Below, one piece after another: positions 26,419 to 36,459 of a stretch of DNA of 64,000 nt (within the stretch, counting starts at the first letter, position 1; every line of letters begins with the position of its first letter). The DNA is from Sphaerobacter thermophilus DSM 20745. GTDB taxonomy: Bacteria > Chloroflexota > Chloroflexia > Thermomicrobiales > Thermomicrobiaceae. A program made the position numbers and the translations under genes. The stretch is from the NCBI RefSeq assembly GCF_000024985.1, contig NC_013523.1:1426001-1490000 (forward strand), in the 5' to 3' direction. A model generated the notes under the pieces. That model was not told the origin of the DNA, made no database searches, and saw only the letters and a list, made by a program, of their open reading frames with translations.

Positions 26419-26791
26419 AGACCAACCTGAAACAGCGGCACCGACGGTACCGTGACCTGGGCGTGAGCCGCGTTCGTCGGAGGGTAGCTGTTACGAGTGA
26501 TGCGAGCTTCTCGCGACGAGAACAACTCGATTGCCTCCCGCCCCACAGCCAGCCCTCAAACGCCACACACTACCACACCCGGCAAACCCGAGTCTAGCGG
26601 CGCTGGATGGACCAGTTGCTCTCTCCCTGGGCGCGTCGGCCGGCCCATTTCCCACCCCCGGAACCGCCACCCGTCTCGACCGTGTTCCTTTGGGTCGTGT
26701 GTCTGCTTCTCGTGATCCCGTAGACTAGCGGTGCGCGTTTCTGAGGCACAACAAAGCAACGTTCGACAGATGGATAGGAGATCCGGACGCA

Positions 26792-27442
26792 ATGGACGGG
26801 ACCGTCCACTGGTTTCGCTCGCTTGAGGTGACGGGATGGGTCGGCCTCGGCCAGGTGTTTGCAAGCCTGGTCCTCGCCGTGATTACCTGGCGATACGTGC
26901 GGATGACAAATCGGATGGCCGATGAGATGGCAGCACAGCGTCTCGACGCCATCCGCCCGGTCCTGACGCTGAACCACCTGGCCTGGCGTGCTGATGGGAC
27001 GGTTCACGGTGTCCTGCGTAACGTCGGCTCGGGTCCGGCCTTTGACATCCGCTGCACGGCGAAGTCGGCCTATGTTGAGTACGACGCGACGCGGGTCGGC
27101 TCGCTGGGCGCGATGGACGAGATGCAGATCGACTTCGCGCCGCCGAAACGCTGGGAGGACCTCCCTCAGGACGCCCTGGAGAAGGACCAGTGGTCAGTCA
27201 CGTTTACCATCACCTACGATGACCTGATCCAGCGCCAGTGGACGACGCGAGTAACATCGACCTTCTTCTTTGAGACCGATTTCGACCAACAGCGGCAGCG
27301 CATTCGCGTGGTGGACAAGATCGAGCCTGAACTTCACGTGGTATACGCGAGCACGCCAAAGGACGAGGGCCCGCGTCGACGACAACTCCGCGAGTGGGTG
27401 CGTCGGTCATTCCGCGAGTCGTCGAAGGTCTGGAAGGAATGA
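26792..27442 (+). CDS. Hypothetical membrane-anchored protein
   Basis: The 216-residue protein has one N-terminal membrane segment (VGLGQVFASLVLAVITW, residues 17-33) with a short outer stretch, followed by a basic region and a soluble domain of mostly beta-strand character (VLTLNHLAWRADGTVHGVLR; WSVTFTITYDDLIQRQW). The C-terminus is rich in arginine and could be amphipathic (LREWVRRSFRESSKVW). No family is recognised. GGAG lies 11 bases before the ATG. It stands alone between recF and dnaN. Confidence 0.7.
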   Translation: MDGTVHWFRSLEVTGWVGLGQVFASLVLAVITWRYVRMTNRMADEMAAQRLDAIRPVLTLNHLAWRADGTVHGVLRNVGSGPAFDIRCTAKSAYVEYDATRVGSLGAMDEMQIDFAPPKRWEDLPQDALEKDQWSVTFTITYDDLIQRQWTTRVTSTFFFETDFDQQRQRIRVVDKIEPELHVVYASTPKDEGPRRRQLREWVRRSFRESSKVWKE

Positions 27443-27485
27443 TGCTCGGTACGCGGGACGAGGTGTCGGGACAAAGGGTGGGGAT

Positions 27486-27518
27486 GGGCACCTGCAAGCC
27501 GCCACCTGTAGGGTGCCC
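27486..27518. terminator. Hairpin between convergent hypothetical gene and dnaN
   Basis: GGGCACC (27486-27492) pairs with GGTGCCC (27512-27518) around a 19-base loop. It lies in the 148-base gap between two convergent stops. There is no U-run, so support is mainly positional. Confidence 0.35.
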
Positions 27519-27590
27519 GGATGCGACATCTCCCCTACCTCGCCCACTTCCGGGCAGTGCACTCCCGCGGAACGCCCTCGCGAGCGCAGA

Positions 27591-28730
27591 TTAGGTGCCG
27601 ATGACCATGGGCATGATCACGTGGGTGAAGTCGTCGCTCCCCACAGGCTTGAAGACCCCGGCCGCGTTCGGGCTGGTCATCTCCAGCGCGACCTCGTTGC
27701 TGCGCATGACTGAGAGTACTTCTGTCAAGTAGCGACCGTTGAACGCGATGTGCGCCTGGGGGCCTTCGACCTGCGCCTCTAGGTGGTCCTCATTGTCGCC
27801 CGTCTCGGCCGCCTGCGCCGAGATGGTCGCAAAGCCCGGATCCAACTCGCCGTCACCCGGGTTCATCTGGATGCGCACGACGTCGTTGTTCGACTGAGCG
27901 AAGAGCTTGGCCCGTCGCGCCGCGGCCAGGAACTCGTCGCGACTGACGACCATCCGGGTGCCGTAGGTCTGCGGGATGATGTGGCGCACGTCAGGGAAGT
28001 GGCCGTCGATCAGCCGGCTGAGGAACTCGATCGAGCCCGCCCGCACCAGGAGCTGGCTTCGGTTGGGCGTGACCGCCAAGTCGATCGGCTCTTCCAGGTC
28101 ACCGATAATGCGCGCGAGCTCTTGCAGCGCTCGCGCCGGCACCACAATCGAGAGCGACTCTCGACTCGGCTCGACCAGGTCACAGCGTCGGACCGAGAGT
28201 CGGAATCCGTCGGCAGCGGCCAGGGTGAGCGACGCGCCCTCGAACTCAGCGAGCACGCCGGCCAGCACGGGTCGGCTGTCGTCGGTGGCCGCGGCGAAGG
28301 CCACCTGGCCGATCGCCTCGCGGAATTCCGCGGGATCAATACGGGCGGTGGGCTCGGTATCACCGATGGACGCAAGGGTCGGGAAGTCCTCGGCGCCGAT
28401 TCCCTTGATATGAGCCTTTGAGCGGGCGCAGGAAACCGCGACCGACAGCGTGCGGCGGTCGAGTTCGATCGACACCGAATCGTTGGGGAGGCTGGCCACA
28501 AACTCAGTCAACAGATCGGAGCGGACGGTGATGGTCCCCTCCTCCTCGACCGTGGCGTCGGCCCATGCCGTGATCGCGATCTCCAGGTTCGTGGCAGCGA
28601 GCTTCAGGCGTCCTCCCTCGGCGGAGAGGAGCACGTTGCCAAGCACCGGCAGCGTCGACTTGCGAGAGACCGCGCGCGAGACGTAGCCGAGAGCGCGCTG
28701 GAGGTCTTCTTGCTGGCAGGACAGCCGCAC
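27591..28730 (-). CDS. dnaN: DNA polymerase III beta subunit (sliding clamp)
   Basis: DnaN forms the ring clamp that tethers DNA polymerase III. The 379-residue protein begins VRLSCQQEDLQRALGYVSRAVSRKSTLPVLGNVL (here cited as RLSCQQEDLQRAL and RKSTLPVLGNVLL) and ends with the clamp's typical HVIMPMVIGT-like tail. Three clamp domains fit the length. The start is a GTG at 28730 with AAGGGG seven bases upstream; an extension to 28832 would run through the promoter. It is divergent from the ERF-like gene, with both promoters packed into about 150 bases. Confidence 0.95.
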   Translation of the reverse strand: MRLSCQQEDLQRALGYVSRAVSRKSTLPVLGNVLLSAEGGRLKLAATNLEIAITAWADATVEEEGTITVRSDLLTEFVASLPNDSVSIELDRRTLSVAVSCARSKAHIKGIGAEDFPTLASIGDTEPTARIDPAEFREAIGQVAFAAATDDSRPVLAGVLAEFEGASLTLAAADGFRLSVRRCDLVEPSRESLSIVVPARALQELARIIGDLEEPIDLAVTPNRSQLLVRAGSIEFLSRLIDGHFPDVRHIIPQTYGTRMVVSRDEFLAAARRAKLFAQSNNDVVRIQMNPGDGELDPGFATISAQAAETGDNEDHLEAQVEGPQAHIAFNGRYLTEVLSVMRSNEVALEMTSPNAAGVFKPVGSDDFTHVIMPMVIGT

Positions 28731-28773
28731 AGGCCCACCCCTTCTGTGTCCGTACACCACCCGTAGCGCACGC

Positions 28774-28782
28774 ATTATAGCA
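28774..28782 (-). promoter_or_regulatory. dnaN promoter, extended -10 (TGCTATAAT)
   Basis: A perfect extended -10 element on the minus strand, about 44 bases upstream of the dnaN GTG. The expected -35 position reads CAGCGG, so recognition would depend on the extended -10. It lies back to back with the promoter at 28804-28832. Confidence 0.75.
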
Positions 28783-28803
28783 TACGCTCGCCCCGTCCGC
28801 TGC

Positions 28804-28832
28804 TTGACATCCGGGCACCGACCCGGTATCAT
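28804..28832 (+). promoter_or_regulatory. Promoter of the ERF/Rad52-like gene (TTGACA, 17, TATCAT)
   Basis: TTGACA at 28804-28809 and TATCAT at 28827-28832 are 17 bases apart, near the sigma-70 consensus. Transcription would start near 28839, about 45 bases before the ATG at 28884. Confidence 0.8.
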
Positions 28833-28883
28833 GGTTTAGAACAAAAGTTCTGGAATGGCCGCCGCGCATTGGAGGACATGGCA

Positions 28884-29474
28884 ATGGCCGAGAAGACCGC
28901 GTTCGACCCGAGCAAGTACATCACCAAGGTCGGCGGCGGGGACTACCTCGAGGTGAAGTGGCGCCTCGTCTGGTTCCGCACCGAGCACCCGGATGGGCAG
29001 ATCGAGACCGAGCTGGTCAGCCACGAGGGCGACATGGCCGTCTTCCGCGCTCGGGTCACGATCCCGGGCGGTGGGTCTGCCACCGGGTGGGGCAGCGAGG
29101 CCGCTGACGACTTCCGTGACTACCTGGAGAAGGCGGAGACGAAGGCGCTCGGCCGGGCGCTCGCGGCGTTGGGCTACGGCACGCAGTTCTGCCCGGACTT
29201 TGAGTTTGGCGCGGACGCCAGCCGCATCGTCGACTCCCCCATCGACCTGGAGCGGACGCGCGAGCGCCGTCAGCAGCGGGGCGAGGCGGCAACGCCGAGT
29301 CCGGCCACACCGCGGCAGATCAAGTTCCTCCACGCCATCGCCCGCGAGGTGGGGCTGAGCGAGGAGGAACTGGAAGCCGAGGCCATGGAAGCCTTCGGCA
29401 GCGGCGTCGACGGACTGTCCCGCCGTGATGCATCAGCCCTGATCGAGCGCTTCCAGCAGCGGCGGGCGGGCTAA
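28884..29474 (+). CDS. Putative single-strand annealing / recombination protein (ERF/Rad52-like)
   Basis: The 196-residue protein has an N-terminal domain with a pattern found in phage recombination proteins and their bacterial relatives: YLEVKWRLVWFRTEHP, then a strand-rich stretch, then DYLEKAETKALGRALAALG and YGTQF. After a linker, the C-terminal segment TPRQIKFLHAIAREVGLSEEE with DASALIERFQQR resembles the tail of such proteins. Single-strand annealing is inferred from this resemblance, not shown. The ATG at 28884 has GGAGG eight bases upstream; the ATG at 28878 is too close to it. It diverges from dnaN and is followed by a small coiled-coil gene. Confidence 0.6.
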   Translation: MAEKTAFDPSKYITKVGGGDYLEVKWRLVWFRTEHPDGQIETELVSHEGDMAVFRARVTIPGGGSATGWGSEAADDFRDYLEKAETKALGRALAALGYGTQFCPDFEFGADASRIVDSPIDLERTRERRQQRGEAATPSPATPRQIKFLHAIAREVGLSEEELEAEAMEAFGSGVDGLSRRDASALIERFQQRRAG

Positions 29475-29522
29475 GCCCCGCTCGCCTGACCGGTCGACTG
29501 TGCCAGGGAGGAACACAGAACC

Positions 29523-29747
29523 ATGGTAGCAGCACCCTCGACAGCCATGACGGCCCGCGACGCGGTGACGGACCTCGAAGATCTGAAGCAGCGGCGCAGC
29601 GCGCTCCAGCTCCGGCTGGAGGATGGCTACCAGCGGATCGAGCAGGCCCTGAAGGATGGCAAGGACGTCACCCGTTGGGAAGATTTCTGGGTCCAGCTCC
29701 TCGACGAGTACGTCCGCATCTGCGACACCATCCGCGAACTCGAATAG
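29523..29747 (+). CDS. Small coiled-coil protein, unknown function
   Basis: The 74-residue protein is almost entirely alpha-helical in character, with heptad-like spacing in VTDLEDLKQRRSALQLRL, EDGYQRIEQALKDGKD and WVQLLDEYVRICDTIREL. GGGAGG lies 12 bases upstream of the ATG. It is 48 bases after the ERF-like gene and probably shares its transcript, so a role with it is possible. No family is recognised. Confidence 0.65.
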   Translation: MVAAPSTAMTARDAVTDLEDLKQRRSALQLRLEDGYQRIEQALKDGKDVTRWEDFWVQLLDEYVRICDTIRELE

Positions 29748-29916
29748 CCCGGAACCTCCCTCTTCCATCCCTCCTCCCCACCCGGTACCCGGGGCGGTTT
29801 GGCCGAGCCGCCCCGGGTACATCGTCTCCGGCAGCCCCCCGACGCTTGACCCCGGTCGCACCGCGGTGCTACCGTGCCGCGGCGATGACGGAGGGAATGC
29901 AACCGGGGGCGAACTG

Positions 29917-31110
29917 ATGGGCAACGAGCAGACCTACGACCTCGCCGCCGTGCGGGCGGCGCTGCCGATCCTGCGGGAGGTGACCTATCTCAATACGGGC
30001 ACCGTCGGCCTGATGCCGGAGCCGGTGCTGGAGCGGCACCTGGCCGCGCAGGCCGCGTACGAGCGAGGCGGCCATGTGGCCCAGGAAGCAGCGCGCGACG
30101 CCTACGAGCGCGCCCGTGCGGCGTTCGCCGCCCTCATCAACGCCCGCCATCCCGACGAGATCGCGCTCACGCGCAACGCGACGGACGGGGTCGCCATCCT
30201 GGCGGCGGGGCTCCGGCTCACGCCGGAGGACATCGTCTTGACCACCACCCAAGAGCACCCGGCGGTGCTGCTGCCGTGGGCCGCGGCCGAGCGGCGTGGC
30301 GGCGCGCGGCTGCGGCTCTTTCCGATCTCCGCTGACCCGGACGAGACGCTCGCCGCCTTCGAGCGCGCGCTCACTCCCGCCACCCGCCTGGTAGTCGTGA
30401 GTCACGTCTCCTGTGAGACGGGCATCCGCCTGCCGGTCGCGGAGATCTGCCGCCGCTGCCGGGAACGCGGCATCCTGACGCTCGTCGACGGCGCGCAGTC
30501 GCTCGGGCAGTTCCCGGTCGATGTGCAGGCGATCGGCTGCGACGCCCTGACCGGCAATGGCCACAAGTGGCTCGGCGGGCCGAAGGGAACCGGCTTCCTC
30601 TACCTGCGCCGTGAGCTCATCGCCCAGGTCGAGCCCATGCTGGTCGGCGACGGCTCAATCCAGCCGGACTTCGACCGCGTCGCGCTCGGAGATCGCCCCG
30701 CCGAGGCAGCCTGGGACTACGCCCCCACCGCGCGTCGCTTCGAGTACGGCACGCGGAACTGGCACACGTTCGCCGCCCTGCCCGACGCCATCAACTACCT
30801 CGCGGACCTGGGCTGGGGCGCCATCGAGCGCCACTGCGCGGCGACGAGCACCGCGCTCAAGGAACAACTCGCCACCCTGCCCGGCATCACGCTCCACACG
30901 CCCACGTCATGGGACCAGAGCAGCGGGCTGGTGACCTTCTCATACGACGGCTGGACCGGCGAGGAGCTGAGCCGGCGACTGTGGGATGAATACCGCATCA
31001 TCCAGCGCCGCGTGCAGGTTCCCAGCGCCGTGCGCGTCTCCTGCGCTTACTTCACCACCGACGAGGACATCACCCGGCTCATGGCCGCACTCCACGAGTT
31101 ACGCGTCTGA
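29917..31110 (+). CDS. Class V aminotransferase-fold PLP enzyme (cysteine desulfurase / isopenicillin-N epimerase type)
   Basis: The 397-residue protein is a fold-type I PLP enzyme of the class V subgroup. Visible features are TYLNTGTVGLMP near the start, His114 in TQEHP stacking the cofactor, DGAQSLGQ (Asp191, Gln194) and the Schiff-base Lys217 in GNGHKWLGGPKG. No cysteine-containing loop typical of NifS-type desulfurases is obvious, so an epimerase- or lyase-type reaction is as likely. Start ATG at 29917 has only a weak GGGGGC upstream. Substrate unknown. Confidence 0.8.
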   Translation: MGNEQTYDLAAVRAALPILREVTYLNTGTVGLMPEPVLERHLAAQAAYERGGHVAQEAARDAYERARAAFAALINARHPDEIALTRNATDGVAILAAGLRLTPEDIVLTTTQEHPAVLLPWAAAERRGGARLRLFPISADPDETLAAFERALTPATRLVVVSHVSCETGIRLPVAEICRRCRERGILTLVDGAQSLGQFPVDVQAIGCDALTGNGHKWLGGPKGTGFLYLRRELIAQVEPMLVGDGSIQPDFDRVALGDRPAEAAWDYAPTARRFEYGTRNWHTFAALPDAINYLADLGWGAIERHCAATSTALKEQLATLPGITLHTPTSWDQSSGLVTFSYDGWTGEELSRRLWDEYRIIQRRVQVPSAVRVSCAYFTTDEDITRLMAALHELRV

Positions 31111-31121
31111 CCCGGCCCAAT

Positions 31122-31148
31122 CCCCCTCTCCCACAAGGGGAGAGGGGG
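31122..31148. terminator. Bidirectional terminator-like hairpin (CCTCTCCC/GGGAGAGG type)
   Basis: CCCCCTCTCCC (31122-31132), loop ACAAG, GGGAGAGGGGG (31138-31148): a perfect 11-bp stem between convergent genes. The same core with a different 5-base loop recurs at 55395-55415, also between convergent genes, so this may be a dispersed REP-like element. Confidence 0.65.
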
Positions 31149-31171
31149 TCAGGGGGTGAGGGGGAGACACG

Positions 31172-32179
31172 CTACTGCGCCAGCAACTCCTTGATCGCGT
31201 CATCGATGAACTTCGTGTCGACCGGGTTGATCCCACCGCCCGCGAAGTGGCCATAGTTCGACCGGATCGGTCGAAACTCGGCGTTCGGGATACGCTTGGC
31301 CTCGTACTCGCCATCCTCCGGCGTGAAGTAGAGGTCCTTCTCGCCCGGCAGAATCATCGCGCGCGCCTTGATCGACCCGAGCGCGCGGTCGAAGTCGCCG
31401 TTGTACGTGGGGTTCGCCGAGATATCGCCGTGCTGCCACGTCCAGGCCATCGCCAGCAGGTTGTTCGCGTCCTTCCGCAGGAAAAATCCCTCCCAGAAGC
31501 CGACCAGAAAGTCTTCCAACGAGGCGTAACCCAACTCGCGCCACGTTTCCTCGCGGTAGAACATCTGGGAGAGGCCCCAGCCGGCATACACGCGCCCCAC
31601 CGCGCGCAGCCCCTTCCAGGGCTGTTCCGTGTACCACCCGTTCTTCCACGCCGCGTCGGTGCGGATAGCTGCCTTGACCGCTTCCAGGAACACGTAGTTG
31701 TGCGGCCAGGTCTTGGCCGTGCCGCAGAAGGGAGCGATCCGCTCGACCATGTCGGGGAAGGTCGCTGCCCATTGGAACGTCTGCTGCGCGCCCATCGACC
31801 AGCCGGTGACGAGCGCCAGGCGGGTGATACCGAACCGCTCAGTGACCAGACGGTGCTGCGCCAGGACGTTGTCGTAGACCGTGACGTTGGGGAAGCGCGC
31901 GCGGTCGTACGGCGGGGGCGTGTTGCTCGGCGACGACGACAGCCCGTTGCCGAACATGTTGGGGATGATGATGAAGTAGCGGGTCGGATCGAGCGCCATC
32001 CCCTCGCCGATCAGCCACAGATTGTCCGTGTGCTGCCCGGAATACCAGGTGGGGTAGAGAATCGCGTTGCTCTTGTCCGCGTTGAGCGTGCCGAGGGTAA
32101 CGTAGGCCAGGCGTGCATCCGGGATTCGCATGCCGGACTGCAGGACGAAATCGCCCAGCTCAAAGACGTCGTAGTCCAT
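31172..32179 (-). CDS. Alpha/beta hydrolase of the homoserine O-acetyltransferase (MetX) family
   Basis: The 335-residue protein shows the MetX-like layout: MRIPDARLAYVTLGTLNADK, oxyanion-hole region, nucleophile elbow GWSMGAQQ, acid in LPGEKDLYFTPED and His in SNYGHFAGGG. Many proteins of this subgroup are not acetyltransferases but uncharacterised hydrolases, and the usual homoserine-binding residues cannot be confirmed by eye, so no gene symbol is given. GGAAGGGG precedes the ATG. A long inverted repeat lies in the 87-base gap upstream. Confidence 0.75.
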   Translation of the reverse strand: MDYDVFELGDFVLQSGMRIPDARLAYVTLGTLNADKSNAILYPTWYSGQHTDNLWLIGEGMALDPTRYFIIIPNMFGNGLSSSPSNTPPPYDRARFPNVTVYDNVLAQHRLVTERFGITRLALVTGWSMGAQQTFQWAATFPDMVERIAPFCGTAKTWPHNYVFLEAVKAAIRTDAAWKNGWYTEQPWKGLRAVGRVYAGWGLSQMFYREETWRELGYASLEDFLVGFWEGFFLRKDANNLLAMAWTWQHGDISANPTYNGDFDRALGSIKARAMILPGEKDLYFTPEDGEYEAKRIPNAEFRPIRSNYGHFAGGGINPVDTKFIDDAIKELLAQ

Positions 32180-32197
32180 GAGGGCACCCCTTCCTGC

Positions 32198-32238
32198 GAC
32201 GTTGGGACATTGGATATGGGCACGAATGCCCCAACGTC
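32198..32238. repeat. Interrupted inverted repeat upstream of the MetX-like gene
   Basis: GACGTTGGG (32198-32206) pairs with CCCAACGTC (32230-32238), and after one A-C mismatch CATT (32208-32211) pairs with AATG (32225-32228). The 13-base loop completes a 41-base element directly before the ribosome binding site. No U-tract, so it is probably regulatory or a small repeat rather than a terminator. Confidence 0.5.
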
Positions 32239-32266
32239 AGCAAGGCGGGTGCCGCGACGCGTTGCG

Positions 32267-32722
32267 TCAGCGGATGAGGTCCATCCAGGGCTCACGCGGT
32301 CCGCGCTCGTAACCGATGCGTAGCGGGATGCGCGTGACCAGTTCGTCGTCCAGGTACACCTCAAACCAGTAGACGCCGGTCTGGTCGATGTCGAGCGAGA
32401 GATCCGACACGATGGTCGCCCGCTGGTCGCCACCCCCCAGAGTGATCCGCTGGCTGACCGGCGGCAGCCGCTCGCCGTTCGGCTGCTCCGCGACGACCGT
32501 GACCGTCCGGTCACCGACGGCATCCCCGGAGACGAACATCACGACCAGGTTCGCGTCGAGGCGGAATGGCGGCATCTGCTCCGGTGCATTCGGGTCGTCC
32601 GACCCGGCGACCAGATGCTCCAGGAGGTTGATCAGGCTGAACGAACCGTATTGATCCTGCTGCGCTCGCTGGCAGATCGCGGCCACCAGCAGATGCGGCC
32701 CGCGCCCCGTCTCCATCGTCAC
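32267..32722 (-). CDS. Conserved hypothetical protein (DUF6941-like)
   Basis: The 151-residue protein has a pattern I associate with DUF6941: a start with HLLVAAICQRAQQDQYGSF, SLINLLEHL, then beta-strands with FRLDANLVVMFVSGDAVGD and an end VYWFEVYLDDELVTRIPLRI. It looks like a small beta-sandwich with an immunoglobulin-like strand layout. No signal peptide or membrane segment. Function unknown. It lies 39 bases after the cyclophilin gene and probably shares its transcript. Confidence 0.6.
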   Translation of the reverse strand: MTMETGRGPHLLVAAICQRAQQDQYGSFSLINLLEHLVAGSDDPNAPEQMPPFRLDANLVVMFVSGDAVGDRTVTVVAEQPNGERLPPVSQRITLGGGDQRATIVSDLSLDIDQTGVYWFEVYLDDELVTRIPLRIGYERGPREPWMDLIR

Positions 32723-32761
32723 CGTTGGCCACCCTCCACCCGGCTCGCCCGCGACCCGGCG

Positions 32762-33463
32762 CTACTTCTCGACGATTTCGACCGACTCGATGTAGATCGG
32801 CTCGACCGGAGCCGACTGCTCGCCCATCCGCGGGTTGTACGTCTTCTCGACGGCAGCGATCGCGTCTACAACGTCCATCCCCTGAGTGACCTCACCGAAG
32901 ATGGTGTAGTCCTTGGGCAGGCGCCCGCGAAGGTCGGCCTGGACGATGAAGAACTGGCTGCCGTTGGTGTTGGGCCCGTGATTGGCCATAGCCACGGTTC
33001 CCGGCGTGTAGTCACGGGTGAACGGCTCGTCGTCGAACTCGTAGCCGGGTCCGCCGGCACCGGTGCCGGTGGGATCACCGGTCTGAATCATGAAGCCCTC
33101 GATCACCCGGTGGAAGGTCACGCCGTTGTAGAAGCCCTCTCGGGCCAGGAAGACGAAGCTGTTGACCGTCTGGGGCGTCTCCTGCTCAAACAGGTCGATG
33201 ACGATGTCGCCCTTGCTCGTGTGCAGCGTTGCCTGGTAGTCCACGCCCTCCTTGAGCTGCATCGGCGGTGGAGACGACCACTGCTTTGGTCCATTGGCAT
33301 CCATGATAGATCCTTCCTCCGCTCCGGCTGTGGCGACCGGCGTCGCCGTGGGCTCCAGGGTGGGTGTCGATGTCGTGGACTCCCCACCGCAGGCCACCAA
33401 GACCAGAACGGCTAACACGATCACGAAGAGTCGCCGCATCCTCGCTCGCAACCCGATTCTCAC
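32762..33463 (-). CDS. Peptidyl-prolyl cis-trans isomerase, cyclophilin type, lipoprotein
   Basis: A cyclophilin-family prolyl isomerase acting outside the membrane. The signal peptide LFVIVLAVLVLVACGG has a lipobox ending at Cys25; a Ser/Thr/Pro-rich linker follows; the cyclophilin domain (about residues 60-225) has TSKGDIVIDLF, GVTFHRVIEGFMIQTGDP, NTNGSQFFI and IFGEVTQGMDVVD, so the catalytic Arg and the substrate loop are present. The start is either the GTG at 33463 or the ATG at 33439; neither has a clear binding site and both retain the lipobox. Confidence 0.9.
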   Translation of the reverse strand: MRIGLRARMRRLFVIVLAVLVLVACGGESTTSTPTLEPTATPVATAGAEEGSIMDANGPKQWSSPPPMQLKEGVDYQATLHTSKGDIVIDLFEQETPQTVNSFVFLAREGFYNGVTFHRVIEGFMIQTGDPTGTGAGGPGYEFDDEPFTRDYTPGTVAMANHGPNTNGSQFFIVQADLRGRLPKDYTIFGEVTQGMDVVDAIAAVEKTYNPRMGEQSAPVEPIYIESVEIVEK

Positions 33464-33506
33464 GCCTGTTGACGGCGCATTGCCTCCAACCCGCGCCGCA
33501 GCGAAC

Positions 33507-33534
33507 GCGGGCGTGCCCGCGTGGGCACGCCCGC
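33507..33534 (-). terminator. Terminator-like hairpin after pckA
   Basis: GCGGGCGTGCCC (33507-33518) and GGGCACGCCCGC (33523-33534) form a perfect 12-bp stem with a 4-base loop, 26 bases beyond the pckA stop. A short GTT but no long U-run follows on the minus strand. Confidence 0.6.
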
Positions 33535-33559
33535 CATTCTACTCAACCGGAGCCGACGA

Positions 33560-35161
<1,602 letters not shown>

Positions 35162-35315
35162 AGGACCTCCCGCTGATCTCGCCGTCGTCCTCAGCGGCTG
35201 GCCGGCACCAGCACCGCCGGAGGGTGTCGGGGCTATTGCGAGGCATGATTGTGGAACGGCCAACCGCCACAGCCGGTCCGCAGCATCTGTGCCGTGAGCC
35301 GCGCAACCTCCAACG

Positions 35316-35344
35316 ATGCTACACCGCCTCACTGAAAGGCACAA
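35316..35344 (-). promoter_or_regulatory. Candidate pckA promoter
   Basis: On the minus strand TTGTGC (35339-35344) and TAGCAT (35316-35321) are 17 bases apart, about 155 bases before the pckA start. Matches are only moderate (3/6 and 4/6). Confidence 0.35.
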
Positions 35345-35388
35345 GTCACCAGATCTTCACGCAGTTCGTCGGTGTGCCGCGCGACGGA

Positions 35389-36456
35389 TTAGAGAATTAA
35401 CATTGCGTCACCGAAGCTGAAGAACCGGTAACGCGTCCGCACCGCTTCCTCATACGCGCGCAGGATCAGCTCGCGCCCAGCAAATGCGCTTACGAGCAGG
35501 AGCAACGTGGATCGCGGCAGGTGGAAGTTGGTCACGAGCGCGTCCACCACCTGGAACTGATGCCCCGGTACGATGAACAGGTCGGTCCAACCGCTGAGGT
35601 CATCGTCGGCATCCAGATCTGGGGCGATCGACTCCAGCGTCCGGCACGCCGTGGTCCCGACCGCCACCACGCGCCGACCGGCAGCACGCGTCTCGCGGAT
35701 GGCCGCCAGGGTGTCTGCCGGCACGTGGTACCACTCCTGGTGCATCCGGTGCTGGCGAGCATCTTCGACCTTCACCGGCAGGAAGGTGCCCAGGCCGACG
35801 TGCAGCGTGATCGTCGCCCGGCGGATGCCTGCCGCATCCAGTTCGGCCAGCAGTCGCGGCGTAAAGTGCAGCCCGGCTGTCGGCGCCGCCGCCGAGCCGA
35901 CCTCGGTTGCGAAGACGGTCTGATAGCGCTCAGGGTCCTCAAGCCGGGCGCGGATGTAGGGCGGCAGGGGCATCTCTCCAAACTCATCGAGCCGAGCCTC
36001 GACCTCCGACGGCAGCCGAACGGCCAGCAGGCCCTCCCCGCGTCGCGCGACAACTTCCGCCGGCTCCACGGCCTCGCGTCCTCCCTGGTCGCGAAGGTGA
36101 ACGAACGTCCCCGGCCGCAGCCGCCGCGCCGGGCGCCCCATCGCCTCCCAGCATCCATCCTCCAGTCGCCGGAGCAGCAATAGTTCGACCTGCCCGCCGG
36201 TCGGCCGCCGCCCGTGCAGCCGTGCAGGCATGACGCGAGTGTCGTTGACGATCAGCAGGTCGCCCGGACTGAGCAGACTGGGGAGATCCCGGAACCGGCG
36301 GTGGGCGATCGTCTCGCTCGCGCGGTCGACCACCATGAGCCGCGACGCATCGCGCGGCTCCACCGGGTGCTGCGCGATCAGCTCCGGCGGCAGGTCATAG
36401 TCGTAGTCCGCCATCCAAAGCGGGGCGGAGGATTGTTCAGGCTGAGGGCTCGTCAT
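35389..36456 (-). CDS. queA: S-adenosylmethionine:tRNA ribosyltransferase-isomerase
   Basis: QueA transfers the ribosyl part of SAM to preQ1 in tRNA to give epoxyqueuosine. The 355-residue protein shows LPPELIAQHPVEPRDASRLMV, DLLIVNDTRVMPARL, TAGLHFT, HVGLGTFLPVK and NFHLPRSTLLLLVSAFAG (in two parts, NFHLPRST and LLLVSAFAG). The start at 36456 is coupled to the ruvB stop three bases away; the ATG of MADYDYDLPPE, 14 codons later, is an alternative that fits family alignments. Pairing with ruvB is common in bacteria. Confidence 0.95.
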   Translation of the reverse strand: MTSPQPEQSSAPLWMADYDYDLPPELIAQHPVEPRDASRLMVVDRASETIAHRRFRDLPSLLSPGDLLIVNDTRVMPARLHGRRPTGGQVELLLLRRLEDGCWEAMGRPARRLRPGTFVHLRDQGGREAVEPAEVVARRGEGLLAVRLPSEVEARLDEFGEMPLPPYIRARLEDPERYQTVFATEVGSAAAPTAGLHFTPRLLAELDAAGIRRATITLHVGLGTFLPVKVEDARQHRMHQEWYHVPADTLAAIRETRAAGRRVVAVGTTACRTLESIAPDLDADDDLSGWTDLFIVPGHQFQVVDALVTNFHLPRSTLLLLVSAFAGRELILRAYEEAVRTRYRFFSFGDAMLIL

Positions 36457-36459
36457 CAG

